51,295 nucleotides of DNA. Source: a virus. The stretch lies in the IMG/VR virus record IMGVR_UViG_3300009285_002927, positions 1 through 51,295 of that record, one strand, 5' to 3'. Shown here piece after piece: positions 8,082-17,900 of the stretch. The translations under genes and the position numbers were made by a program. The notes below the pieces were generated by a model that was not told the origin of the DNA, searched no databases, and worked only from the letters and a program-made list of their open reading frames with translations. How positions within the stretch are numbered: position 1 is the stretch's first letter; every line of letters starts with the position of its first letter.

Positions 8082-11000
8082 GTGGATATTGACGCCAAAG
8101 ATTTCGTAGACTATGCCACCTTCTACGTCGCCCTGTCGTCTGTGGACGAACTCATTGCAACCCTCACCACGGCTGGTGAGGAAAAACCTACAGAATACAG
8201 TGGGTTAGACCTGCTCGTGCTACAGAACCAAAGGCTAGATGCTGACCGGTTCATCCGGATGATTGCCCCCAGCCTGGACTCGGCCATCGACATTTTGGTC
8301 CGAGACATGGCTGAGAAGGCCAATCTCCGCATCAAAATCCGCATTGACATGGCCCTCAAGGGCAGTCCGGTCTCGGGTTACGCCAAACGTAGGGATCTCC
8401 TCCTCTTTTTCTTGGGTCGGATGAAGGCCCACAACAACAAGCTCCGGGAGGACTTGGAGGCGGTGGGCACCAAGGCCACGGCTCTGGTCCGGGCGGCATC
8501 CCTGTCATCCCCCCTTTCTCGGCTGTTTGAGGTGGCGTCAATCCAATCTGCCTCCGGTAGGAACAACAAGCTCAAGCAATGGGCCATCAAGGCATCAGGA
8601 CTCTGTGGCAATGCCGTGAGCGAGGAGGAAGTCCTCGCCAACGAGCTGCAAGAAGTGAAGAGCCTTGTGGATGAGATCCAGGCTGCGGACCGCAAACTCG
8701 TTACCCGCGACCCTGGGGACTCGGAAGCCGCAGAAATTGCAGAGGTGAAGGCCGACCTCAAGTCAACCCTCAAGGAAGCCATTGAGCAGTCCTCCGACCC
8801 TAATGCTGTAAAACTAGCCGTGGCCACCCAGATCAATGACAGTGCCAAGACCCCGTACCTGACCAAAGTTGGGGCTGCAATCAAGGGGGGATTGAGCCCT
8901 GCCCAAGAGGAGCAGGTAATGGCCCGTGGGAAGCTGATTATTGCCAGCGGGGCGGGATCGGGAAAAACCCGCGTCCTGGCCTCCAAGGTAGTCTACCACA
9001 TGCAGGAGTTGGGGCAGGGTCCTGGCAGCGTGATGGCCGTGTCCTTCTCGATCAAATCCTCCGCAGAGCTGAAGAAGCGTGTCTTTGACTATGCTGAAAA
9101 AGCTGGCTTGAACCTCCCCAAGAGTGGCGACTATCCTGGCTTCGGAACTACACATGCCATTGCCAGAATGGTCCTCAATAGCAGTGGTCGATACCGGATC
9201 AGTGCAGGGGACCGGGGTGGAGACAAGTCTGAAAGTGCCATCAAAGGTGGGGAACTCAACAAACTCATCAAGGTGGCTATCGAACAGGTGAAGATGTCGG
9301 CCCGTTCGACTCCCAGCATCCCCAAAGATGCCATGACCTTCTTTCCCAACCTGGGGAACATCGCCACCCCATCCATCAACAATGAATCGAACGTAAAAGC
9401 ACCCATTGATGTGCCTGTCCAGGAACCATCTCCAATCGAGGTCTACCTGGAAGATGCCAATGGGTATGCCAGCCTGATTGACACGGCCCTACAGGCTCTT
9501 AGGAGCTCTCAACAGGGTGTTCTCAAGGTGGAGGGAAAATCTCTGAGCACCAGATTTGGCCCAAAAACCCTGATCACCATTCGTGGTCCGGGCGTCAAAC
9601 AGTTCTACAATGAGCTGTCCCGAATGCGGACACCTGACGGGAACCAAACCAAATATGAGAAAGCCAACCCACAGTACAGAACCCCAGACCAATTCCAAAT
9701 CTGGGCAGGCCCCAATGCCAACATTGAGGCCACCCGTGCCTTCATTGACAAGTACCTGGGCCTAGGAACGATCCAGAATTCCATTGATGCCCTCCTAAGT
9801 CTCAAGGGCAAGGACCCCAAGGACATCACGGATAGTGAGCGGGGTATCCTCCAGACCATTGTGACCCAGCCAGTTGTGGCCAGCAAACTCAAATCCACCA
9901 ACATGGCTGTCAAGACGGCTGCGGATGAGAATGGGAATGAGCCCGCATTTGAGGACTCTGGGGAAATGGATGCATATGAGGCTCAAGGCATCCAGAAGAT
10001 GAAGCAAAACACTACAGACCCATACTACTACTGGCTCAACAATCCAGCGGGGCAGTGGTTCAACATTGGAGCTTCAGCCAGCGACTTCGAGAAAGAGGAT
10101 GATAAGGGCACCAAGAAGAAGGTCCCCCTCTCTGTGTTCGCTAGGTTTATTGGAATCAACAAAAACACCCTGGTGGCCCCCGGACAGACCTTCGTGGATG
10201 CTGAGAAACCCCAGGATGGTGCGAGTGCTGAGGATGATGAGAGGGAGGAGCAAGAGGGGGGGGTTTCCTCCCGTATTCTAGCCGCAGTATATGGGGCCTA
10301 TGAGTGGCTGAAGACCAACTCAACCCCCACCAAGGGACGTCTGGACTACGATGACCAGCTCATTCAGGCAGCGCGCGTCCTGAGTGAGAACCCACAGCTC
10401 CTCAAGAGACTGCAAACGCAGTACAAGACGGTTTTGATCGATGAAGCCCAGGATCTCAACAAATGTGTCCACGGAGACACGGTAGTCACTACACGAAGTG
10501 GCACTAAAATGGTCAAGGATCTGACCATTGGAGAGGATGTCCTTTCCCTTGAGGCAGGAAGGATAGAATTTCATCGCATACTGGCGAAAGCCGATAGCTC
10601 CTGGACCCGGGGTTACAGGATAACCACGGCAACTGGCCGCACCCTCACCATGTCCCCTGATCACCAAATATACGCCACTGATATTGAGCGGGTACCTGAA
10701 GGGCAAATGGCCCTGTACATGATGTACCGGAAGGACATGGGATTCAGGCTAGGAACCTCAACTAGGCCCACCCATCGGACCAAAGGCGGGTCTAACAGTA
10801 GGGCTGCTGCCGAGCATGCGGATGCCATGTGGATCTTGGAAATGGGGACCCCAGAGGACATTCTCTACAAAGAACAGGCATATTCCCTCAAGTATGGTGT
10901 CCCCACATACATTTATGAGGGATACAACCATGGGTGTGATCAGCCCAGAATTGACAAGCTCTTCCAGGAATTTGGGAAGAATGGGTTATCTCTGCTCCAA

Positions 11001-13307
11001 AAGTATGACCTGGACCCTCGTTTCCCCCATTGGACCAACTCCACCAATACCAGGGGGAAAGTAAGCCGTAGAATTGTAACTTTGCAAGCCCATAGGGGCA
11101 AGCTGCCTCGGGGCAGCTTTGTAAGCATCGAGTGGACAGGGGAAGCTCCTCCTGATTGTGGAGCCATTTACAATGTGAAGAACGGAAGGAAGCTGATCAA
11201 CAGGTATTTCCGAGATTACCAGGAAGCCAGAGATTTTGCGGTGGTCCTGGCAGCCAAGTTTAACGGCACAATGACCGAGACTTTGTACCTCAACAAGGAA
11301 AAGTTGACACTCATAACGGCTTCATCACTATATCCAGGGATGATGGTACCTGTTCAAAACGGAAGTCTTGCATCGTGGGGTATAAAGGATATGCTACATA
11401 TTACGGCATATCGGGAGATGGCTGCCCAATTGGGGTTGGACATCTCGGACCTGAAGCAATCCAAATCTGCAATGCATGAAAGGATCCGGGAAACGCAGGA
11501 AGAGAGATGCCTCTCTAACCCTCTCCCGCCCATCAAGGGATCCCCTGTATCCCTGGACGGAATTGTAACTGTTGAACCTATAGAGGGGGGTACATATTTT
11601 GACATCACAGTAGACAAGGCAGGTAACTTCTTTGGAAATGGCATTCTGTCCCACAACTGCCAGCACATCATGTTCGGGATGATTGCGGGATATATTGACC
11701 CCTCCAACCTCAAGCCAAGAACTGATGGAAAAACATCTGCGGATACATTTGCCTATATAGGCGACGATAAACAGGCTATATTCGAGTTTCGTGGCGCATT
11801 ACCAGATGAATTCATCCGCAAATCCGACCTTGTACCAGGGGGTGAGGGTTTCAAGACCCTTCTCATGGAGAAGAACTATCGCTCTGGTAGCAAAATCGTC
11901 GATGCTGCCAACAAGCTGATATCCTTCAACTCCAAGCAGATCCCAATGACATGTACCACGGACCCCTCCCGTGGAGAGGGGTCCATTCAGCGAAGGCAAG
12001 TTGGCTTCGCTGATGAAGGCCCAGGCATGATGGTGGAACTCATCCAAGCTGCCTATGAGGAAGCCAAGGCCAATGGTGAGAACTTGGATGGCTTCTACAA
12101 GAAGTATGGGCTAGCAGCCAGGACCAACAGTGAGCTGATTGGTTACCAGATGGCCATGATTGGTGCTGGTATCCCCTTCCGATCGAAGCGAAACCCACTA
12201 GATGGTCCAGCCACCGGCCCCATTGTGGCTTTGTTCAAGCTGTTCCTTCCAGGGACATCAGTAAAAGACCGGAACGACAGTTTCGTCCGTGGCATGTCGG
12301 CCCCCTACTTTGGAATGAGCCCTCATACAGTAAAGAAGAAGCTCTCCGACCTTGGGGCTGGAGACTTCTACAGGTTCTGTGAGGAGGGTGGGTACAAGAA
12401 ACTCTACTCCGGATCAGACTACAGAGACCGATTTGTGGCCTACCTGGATTACCTCAAGGAAATCAAAAAGCTCTCAGAGAGCGGGGGTAGTGCAGCTCTC
12501 CTGAACTTCATCCTGGACTTCCGTGGCCCAGACGGCCAGAACTTCGGGGAACAGCTGGCCATTGAAATCAAGAATAGCCCAGAGCAGATGGATGAGGCAC
12601 AGTTGCTAGCTGATGAGGCTGAGTTGGACGAAGTCACGGATAGCATCCTGATCCAACAGGCTTTGAAGCCAGTATCACCCCTATTCGGTGTGGCTGCCCG
12701 TTATCCACAGGCTAATGACTTCGTGGAATACGTGAACTCCCTGTCCATCAAAAACGACAGGAACAACAAAACCGATGATGAGGACGCTGAGGGGACCAAG
12801 AACCTCATCACGGTCGATACGGTGCATGGTTGGAAGGGTCTGGAATGTGACCACCTGTTCCTGCCAATGTCCCAAGGACAGTTCCCCCACAAGAGGTCCA
12901 TGGGAAGTGACAAACTTCTTGAGTCGGAACGTCGTCTGGCCTATGTGGCCTTCACGCGGGGTAGAGATTCCGTTACCATCATCGAGCCCACCATGCGCCA
13001 GAAAGGGGACAAGGTTGTACCTATAGAGCCCAGTCAGTTTGTCGGGGAAGCCTGCATTCAGTCCCAAGGGGTCCCTGCCACCTCTCAGGAAGTTGCTGGA
13101 GATGAAGACGTGGACGAAAGGGATGCCGAGGATGAGCCCACATCCAGGATGGCCAGGGTAAAGAAAGCTCTCCGTACTGGCCAGGACAGCATGTTCCTTA
13201 TGCCTATCTTGGAAAAAACGGCTGATGATGATCTCATTGCCGAAGAGGAGCCCGAAGAGAAAACGGCTGACGATGACCTCATCGCAGCTTGGGAAGCGGG
13301 GATCTGA
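8082..13307 (+). CDS. UvrD/PcrA/Rep-type helicase with intein and long N-terminal extension
   Basis: A 1741-residue precursor, 1343 residues after removal of the intein (795-1192); typical UvrD/PcrA proteins are about 720. The P-loop SGAGSGKT is at 289-296, preceded by about 285 residues of helical sequence not recognised as a helicase domain. Motif II is LIDEAQDLN with the intein just after it. Other superfamily 1 signs are YIGDDKQAIFEFRGA, MEKNYRSGSKIVDAAN, VDTVHGWKGLECDHLFLP and RRLAYVAFTRGRD. The role is 3'-5' unwinding in replication, repair or recombination. The start is GTG with AGGAG upstream. The C-terminus holds two copies of EKTADDDLIA (1711-1720 and 1726-1735). It heads a plus-strand operon, three bases before the next ATG. 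Confidence 0.9.
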   Translation: MDIDAKDFVDYATFYVALSSVDELIATLTTAGEEKPTEYSGLDLLVLQNQRLDADRFIRMIAPSLDSAIDILVRDMAEKANLRIKIRIDMALKGSPVSGYAKRRDLLLFFLGRMKAHNNKLREDLEAVGTKATALVRAASLSSPLSRLFEVASIQSASGRNNKLKQWAIKASGLCGNAVSEEEVLANELQEVKSLVDEIQAADRKLVTRDPGDSEAAEIAEVKADLKSTLKEAIEQSSDPNAVKLAVATQINDSAKTPYLTKVGAAIKGGLSPAQEEQVMARGKLIIASGAGSGKTRVLASKVVYHMQELGQGPGSVMAVSFSIKSSAELKKRVFDYAEKAGLNLPKSGDYPGFGTTHAIARMVLNSSGRYRISAGDRGGDKSESAIKGGELNKLIKVAIEQVKMSARSTPSIPKDAMTFFPNLGNIATPSINNESNVKAPIDVPVQEPSPIEVYLEDANGYASLIDTALQALRSSQQGVLKVEGKSLSTRFGPKTLITIRGPGVKQFYNELSRMRTPDGNQTKYEKANPQYRTPDQFQIWAGPNANIEATRAFIDKYLGLGTIQNSIDALLSLKGKDPKDITDSERGILQTIVTQPVVASKLKSTNMAVKTAADENGNEPAFEDSGEMDAYEAQGIQKMKQNTTDPYYYWLNNPAGQWFNIGASASDFEKEDDKGTKKKVPLSVFARFIGINKNTLVAPGQTFVDAEKPQDGASAEDDEREEQEGGVSSRILAAVYGAYEWLKTNSTPTKGRLDYDDQLIQAARVLSENPQLLKRLQTQYKTVLIDEAQDLNKCVHGDTVVTTRSGTKMVKDLTIGEDVLSLEAGRIEFHRILAKADSSWTRGYRITTATGRTLTMSPDHQIYATDIERVPEGQMALYMMYRKDMGFRLGTSTRPTHRTKGGSNSRAAAEHADAMWILEMGTPEDILYKEQAYSLKYGVPTYIYEGYNHGCDQPRIDKLFQEFGKNGLSLLQKYDLDPRFPHWTNSTNTRGKVSRRIVTLQAHRGKLPRGSFVSIEWTGEAPPDCGAIYNVKNGRKLINRYFRDYQEARDFAVVLAAKFNGTMTETLYLNKEKLTLITASSLYPGMMVPVQNGSLASWGIKDMLHITAYREMAAQLGLDISDLKQSKSAMHERIRETQEERCLSNPLPPIKGSPVSLDGIVTVEPIEGGTYFDITVDKAGNFFGNGILSHNCQHIMFGMIAGYIDPSNLKPRTDGKTSADTFAYIGDDKQAIFEFRGALPDEFIRKSDLVPGGEGFKTLLMEKNYRSGSKIVDAANKLISFNSKQIPMTCTTDPSRGEGSIQRRQVGFADEGPGMMVELIQAAYEEAKANGENLDGFYKKYGLAARTNSELIGYQMAMIGAGIPFRSKRNPLDGPATGPIVALFKLFLPGTSVKDRNDSFVRGMSAPYFGMSPHTVKKKLSDLGAGDFYRFCEEGGYKKLYSGSDYRDRFVAYLDYLKEIKKLSESGGSAALLNFILDFRGPDGQNFGEQLAIEIKNSPEQMDEAQLLADEAELDEVTDSILIQQALKPVSPLFGVAARYPQANDFVEYVNSLSIKNDRNNKTDDEDAEGTKNLITVDTVHGWKGLECDHLFLPMSQGQFPHKRSMGSDKLLESERRLAYVAFTRGRDSVTIIEPTMRQKGDKVVPIEPSQFVGEACIQSQGVPATSQEVAGDEDVDERDAEDEPTSRMARVKKALRTGQDSMFLMPILEKTADDDLIAEEEPEEKTADDDLIAAWEAGI
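10464..11657 (+). other. Intein after the DEAQD motif of the UvrD-type helicase, no LAGLIDADG motifs seen
   Basis: A 398-residue in-frame element, precursor residues 795-1192. It begins CVHGDTVVTTRSGTKM, has block B MSPDHQIYAT, and ends FFGNGILSHN followed by Cys, giving a full class 1 splicing set. It separates DEAQDLNK from CQH. The middle (about residues 890-1120) carries YKEQAYSLKYGVPT and lacks any LAGLIDADG or HNH signature I can see; it may be a different or decayed endonuclease domain. Confidence 0.9.
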
Positions 13308-13310
13308 GCC

Positions 13311-14159
13311 ATGGAAACTCAACACATTGCAGCCAGCACATATGTCCAGATCACCCGTGAAGAGCTGGAAGAGTGGCTGAACAACATTGGTTACCGGGGG
13401 AAATGGGAACGAGATGGCAAAACGGCTGGCGTCTACCTGATATCCCTCAGTGACAGTGTGGCAATCAAGCTATCCTCAACGATTGGAAGCACGGATGACG
13501 CCATGGGTCGTGGGCAAGCCTCCATGCAGCTGGCACTGGTCAGCAAGATCACTGGCCGGGTGGTCAACAAGAAGGCCCAAGGCCAGTCCCACTTTGCACG
13601 TACCAAGGGTTGGATGACCAACTGGGAACGTGGTGTGGACACCATGAAGCGGGCCTACATGCCCTCCTCCGACTTCTATGATGCCATTGCGGCAATTCCC
13701 GATAGGGACAAGTACAAGCAAGATGTACTAGCCAAGATCGAGCAAGTCCCTGGATGGGGGGCCAACAACTACTTCATCAACCTGCACCAGAAGGTCGAGA
13801 AGGATGGTGTGCTCATGCCTGCGGACTGGCGTGCCCTAGAGGGTGGCCTCAAGCGTCAGGCTCCCAAAGAGAATCCACAGGCTACTCCCCCAAGTGATCC
13901 CCAGCAGGAACCAATCACCAAGAGGGAGGAAGTCCAGCAAACCATCAACTTCAATGAGCAGAAGGTGCAATCCCTTAGGGACTTGTATGTTGCTGCCAAA
14001 CGGTCAGGCGACGAATGGACTCAGAACTTCGCGGTCTCCATTGGACAACAGCTCAAATCGGGCAGGAACCTCTCAGCCCCACAGATCCTATTGGTCAAAA
14101 AGAAGCTCGATATCTTCCGGGTCCCCTCGAACGGGAAGCCTGCTTCAGACCTGTTCTAG
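13311..14159 (+). CDS. Conserved-looking phage protein of unknown function, two similar C-terminal segments
   Basis: A 282-residue protein starting at ATG 13311, three bases after the helicase stop, with GGGGAT about eight bases upstream. I do not recognise a catalytic motif. The N-terminal 100 residues look like a compact alpha/beta domain ending ASMQLALVSKITGRVVNKKAQGQSHF. Residues about 125-185 (YDAIAAIPD to PADWRALEG) and 225-275 (SLRDLYVAA to LLVKKKLDIFRV) share the pattern of a helix pair followed by gxLs/mxxxQ or W and may be two copies of one small helical domain. A proline/glutamine-rich linker (about 185-215) joins them. The tight link to the UvrD-type gene suggests an accessory role in DNA metabolism; this is inference. 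Confidence 0.75.
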   Translation: METQHIAASTYVQITREELEEWLNNIGYRGKWERDGKTAGVYLISLSDSVAIKLSSTIGSTDDAMGRGQASMQLALVSKITGRVVNKKAQGQSHFARTKGWMTNWERGVDTMKRAYMPSSDFYDAIAAIPDRDKYKQDVLAKIEQVPGWGANNYFINLHQKVEKDGVLMPADWRALEGGLKRQAPKENPQATPPSDPQQEPITKREEVQQTINFNEQKVQSLRDLYVAAKRSGDEWTQNFAVSIGQQLKSGRNLSAPQILLVKKKLDIFRVPSNGKPASDLF

Positions 14160-14161
14160 TT

Positions 14162-14170
14162 GGTATGGTT
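14162..14170 (+). promoter_or_regulatory. Candidate promoter element (GGTATGGTT) before the 54-residue membrane protein
   Basis: TATGGT at 14164-14169 is preceded by TGG, giving an extended -10 look, and lies six bases before the ATG at 14176. If it is a -10 box, transcription would begin at or within a base or two of the start codon, making a leaderless message. Confidence 0.35.
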
Positions 14171-14175
14171 AGACT

Positions 14176-14340
14176 ATGAAGTGGTTCAATGTCTTGCTGG
14201 CCCTTATAGGCACGCTTGCGTCCATAGCTTGCCTTGCCCTGCTGTTTGCGCAGGACTCCCCCAAGTGGGTGTTCTTTGTGCTCACTACCCTCTATGGTAT
14301 CTCGCGCATCATTGATGCTTGGAATGAGATTACGGTCTGA
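14176..14340 (+). CDS. 54-residue membrane protein
   Basis: An open frame runs from ATG 14176 to TGA 14338-14340. It begins MKWFNVLLALIGTL and is almost wholly hydrophobic in two stretches, about residues 4-25 and 31-42, so it should span the membrane twice with the short QDSPK turn between them. The C-terminus (GISRIIDAWNEITV) is more polar. It follows the 282-residue gene by 16 bases, has no clear Shine-Dalgarno site and is followed at once by a hairpin, so it is the last gene of the operon. Size and topology would fit a small holin, antiholin or superinfection-exclusion protein; none of these can be proved from sequence. The facing gene across the terminator also encodes a membrane protein. 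Confidence 0.65.
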   Translation: MKWFNVLLALIGTLASIACLALLFAQDSPKWVFFVLTTLYGISRIIDAWNEITV

Positions 14341-14351
14341 AGATAGCACAA

Positions 14352-14379
14352 TGCTCGGAATGGGAATCCATCCCGAGCA
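14352..14379. terminator. Hairpin between convergent genes
   Basis: TGCTCGGAATGG pairs with CCATCCCGAGCA around a GAAT loop, 12 positions with one imperfect pair (A-C on the plus RNA, G-U on the minus RNA). A short T-rich run (TTGATTTTCT) follows on the plus strand. It lies between the stops of the plus gene ending at 14340 and the minus gene ending at 14401, so it can serve both. Confidence 0.6.
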
Positions 14380-14400
14380 CCTGCTTGATTTTCTACTTGG

Positions 14401-14892
14401 CTAGACCGTTGTGGGGACTTCAACGGGTGGTGTAGGGGCCACCTCTGTTGTTGTGGTTGTTGTTACTGCAACCTCTGCGGCGACCACTGGAGCCACTGGA
14501 GCCTCAACGGAGGGGGCCACTACCACCACCGTTGCGGCAGGTGCCTCAACAACTGGTGTTGCAGCCGGGAGGGTTCCTGCCGCCACTACTACTGGCTTGA
14601 TGCCTAGCATGTCCTTCAGGGCAAGTTCCCAGAAGGCTGTTGCCAGACCCCCAGAGAGCAGTCCAGTTTGTAGAACATCGGCTACAGGAGTCCCTCCCAT
14701 GAGGCTGCTTCCAATCGAGAGAAGCATACCTAGTCCTAGGGCTACCCAAGGCACGTACTTGGCTCCGACTTTGTCTTTCAGGCCTGCCTTGTTGGCAAAG
14801 TGAACGAGAAACACAATCACAAACCCAGCCACAAGGGGCCACTGTTTGTGTGTAAGCGCGGAGATGAAGGAATCCATGAGAGACGGGTCCAT
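14401..14892 (-). CDS. Holin-like membrane protein with Pro/Ala/Val/Thr-rich tail
   Basis: A 163-residue protein. Three likely membrane segments are visible: WPLVAGFVIVFLVHFA (18-33), YVPWVALGLGMLLSIGSSL (46-64) and VLQTGLLSGGLATAFWELAL (73-92), with a basic loop KAGLKDKVGAK between the first two. The last 65 residues are low complexity, made of Ala, Val, Pro and a run of Thr. Three membrane spans in a short protein near tail genes and downstream of a fibre gene fit a phage holin, which would open the inner membrane at lysis, but no family signature proves it. It is 15 bases downstream of the fibre gene and last in its operon. Confidence 0.6.
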   Translation of the reverse strand: MDPSLMDSFISALTHKQWPLVAGFVIVFLVHFANKAGLKDKVGAKYVPWVALGLGMLLSIGSSLMGGTPVADVLQTGLLSGGLATAFWELALKDMLGIKPVVVAAGTLPAATPVVEAPAATVVVVAPSVEAPVAPVVAAEVAVTTTTTTEVAPTPPVEVPTTV

Positions 14893-14907
14893 TGTACGTG
14901 CCTACTT

Positions 14908-17900
14908 TCAGACGGTGAAGGGGGCTGGTTGGGTGGTTGGGTCAGGAGCTGTGCGAGTCCGGCCGCGATCCATTGGGCGTCCTGGCAACCGGTACCTGTC
15001 CGATGCTGCCAGCCCCTCGCCATAGCCTGTTGGAGAGATGATGCCGGACAGCGCCACTCCGTTGGTTGCTGTACTTGGAGTGCCATAGATGGCCTGAGTG
15101 AGAATCAACATCTGAATCTCATCCCCCTCCGTCCTGGTGGAGGCAACCCCAAAGGCATCCTCATGGTAGTTCCTGACCAAGAGTGCCTTGCAGGACAACA
15201 CTGCCCCCTTGAGGACAGGCTGAAGAGCGGGTTGGAATGTATCACTGGCCCATGTCAAAGGCCCTCCAGGAGCGACGCCAGAGAGCATGAAGGCTGCCCC
15301 TCCCCCACGGAAGATCCGATAAGCATGGGAGCCACCTGGGGTCGCTAGCGTGTAGGGAGTGTACTGCAACACCCCACCATCGGACATGGCCAGAATGGCC
15401 CCGGGTTCTCCCAGGAACCGGGTGTATTCAAACCCACCACTGGTGAGGGGCACGTTAGCATACACCGATCGGACTCCTCCGAAGTATGACCTCAGAGACG
15501 TTGAGGTATCGTTCAGGATGTTCTCAGACAGGAAGTCCGAGTCGGAGACCAGGATTCCTAGTGGGAGACGCTCCGTCATACCCGTCAGGGATATCACCGA
15601 GTTTCCAAGGCCACCATTCACGGGTACGTCCACCCCGCCACTGAAGAAGGATGATGTGTAAGCAGTTGGGCCAGTTGTCACGTCTGCCATTGCCAAAGTG
15701 AGAACTGGGGCTGCCGTTGGAGCGATACCCGTGCGAAGAGCAACTCGATAGGTGTTACCGAGGGAGCCCCTTACCTTTGCGGTGATAGTGACGGTAGCTC
15801 CAGAAACCTCTGCCCTCACATAGGGCGCCGTGTTGACAAGATCCCCATTGATGGTGTTCGCCAGATTACTCGCCATGTCCTCATTAGAAGCAGGAGCTGG
15901 TCCCGAAAAGGGTGCCGTTATCTCAAGGAACGCAAGACCCATTGTCAGGGCCACCTTAAGGTCCCCAGTATCAGCCTTCAGGTAATCTCGGATCGTGACC
16001 GAAACTGAGGCGAAACTGTCATTAGCCTCTTGTCCTTGTGTGAAAGCCATGGGCAACACACGCCATGCTGGGTCTGAACCAGAGGTTGGCAGCCTTCCCA
16101 ACCTGCCTGCCACGGGATCTGTAAACCCACAATCAATGGAAGTACCAGACCACATGGAGCCACCAATTTTACCAGTACCCAATGTGGTATAGAAATCCAT
16201 GGATGCCAGAACCTCTAGCGCCCTAGCATTGGGACGTGTTACCGTCATGGCCCCTGAAACACTGTCGAACTGTTGGATCGTGGTCCCCAAAGACACTGCA
16301 CTTGCCTGTGGGATCTGGCCATAGCGGGCCATGTAATCCGCTTCCTGGAGGGTACTGCCATCCCTGGTCATGTAGGGATCTCCCTGATAAACTGTACGAT
16401 TGTACACCTCATACAGAGCATCCCCACGTGGGGAGGCCGCGGGGAGAATCATGTCCACGCCAATCAACTCATAGGTATCTGTGTCCACCACCACGATGCC
16501 GGTTCCAGTTGATCTCCTTGCAAGGACATAGTTGTTCTTGTTGATGAACCCCTCGGCGAACCCAAACACCACACACTCAACTACGTAGTTGAAGCTATCG
16601 AAGGTCTCGACACCTGTGTATGCTGGGGCAAGTGAGATGTCGATGGCTGAATCGGGGACGATGTAGGTATGCGAGTCTTGAAGGTTCGTGGTATCATTAC
16701 CACCCCCCTGACGGATGAAGAGGGTCTGCTTAGATGCCCCAGTACGCAAGAGATTAACTGCGGACACCCCAGAGAGGCTCCCGAGCACACGAGTGAGCCG
16801 ATCATTCTGGAACCCACCTATGTAGGTGGGGTCTAGGTTGTTGAGGAAGTCATTGTACTCATACACCCCATAGAGACGGGCGATCCCATGATAGGGAGGC
16901 AGCTCAATGCCATGCATTCCTACCCCAAGGTCAGAAGATACGACCCCCGATAGGAACTGCTTCCGTGCCCCGTAGGCAGAATGTGGGGCCCCCCCTACAG
17001 TTCCCGACTGACCATACAGGATGGCCCCGTTGTTGGTCGAGAATAGAATCGACTGAACCAATGCTGAGCCTGGAGGTCCCGGGTTTGTCTTTCCGCCAAT
17101 GATGTAGAATGTTGGGGAGCTGGCATTAGAGCCATCCGCGAACAAATGATTGATACCTGGATAAATTGGGTCTGTTCCACCTGTGTATGTGTGGTAAGGG
17201 ATGTCTTGACGACCAAACCTCGGTGCATACTCAGGAGGCAGTGCATACCCCAACGTCTTGTTGGGGGTGAAAAGAGCTAGGTTGTCCTTCAGGGGCCCAC
17301 CGCCCGGATAGTCCAAAGCCCCAATGAGGGAAGGGACCGTTGTTACCGCATTGAGTCCCTTGAGGATCATGGGCTTCTTGATCAGGGGTCGGAAAATTAC
17401 TGTCTTCGACCCAGGGTCAACGAAAACTTCTGCTTCTCGATCTTGCTCTGTAAGACCAACAACGACACCCCCATAGGTGGTGGACCCAGAGGGTAGTGCG
17501 GGAGCTGACATGCCCTTGGAAGGCAAGCGGTTCCAGAGTTGGACCTGTGTTGCCCCATACACCCTATCCCCACTCGGGTACCCTGTCTCCGTGACAAACA
17601 CAGGGTCTAGTGATCCAATGTCATTCCGCACGAAGGTGGCAGCGGAATTTTTGGCTGAAAATCGAACAATCTGATCTGGCACGCGGGTGCTGGCCCCACG
17701 ATTAGGGGACCACATTACGTTAGTCGTAATGACAGCCCTGCTATCTATAGGCACCAATTTCCCCGTTGTTGCCGGGGCATCCGCAGTAGCAATAGGATTT
17801 GTGGGTGGGAAAACTGTCCCTCCAGACCATCGCATATCCGTGAGAACCACCGCTACGCCAGAAGGTGGATTTGTACTCCCGTTGTCATCCTCGGCATTGA

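Noticed and set aside
12681-13325. 214-residue minus-strand open frame opposite the UvrD-type gene
   Set aside because: Covers the helicase motif V/VI region and the C-terminal repeats of the plus-strand gene; antisense shadow.
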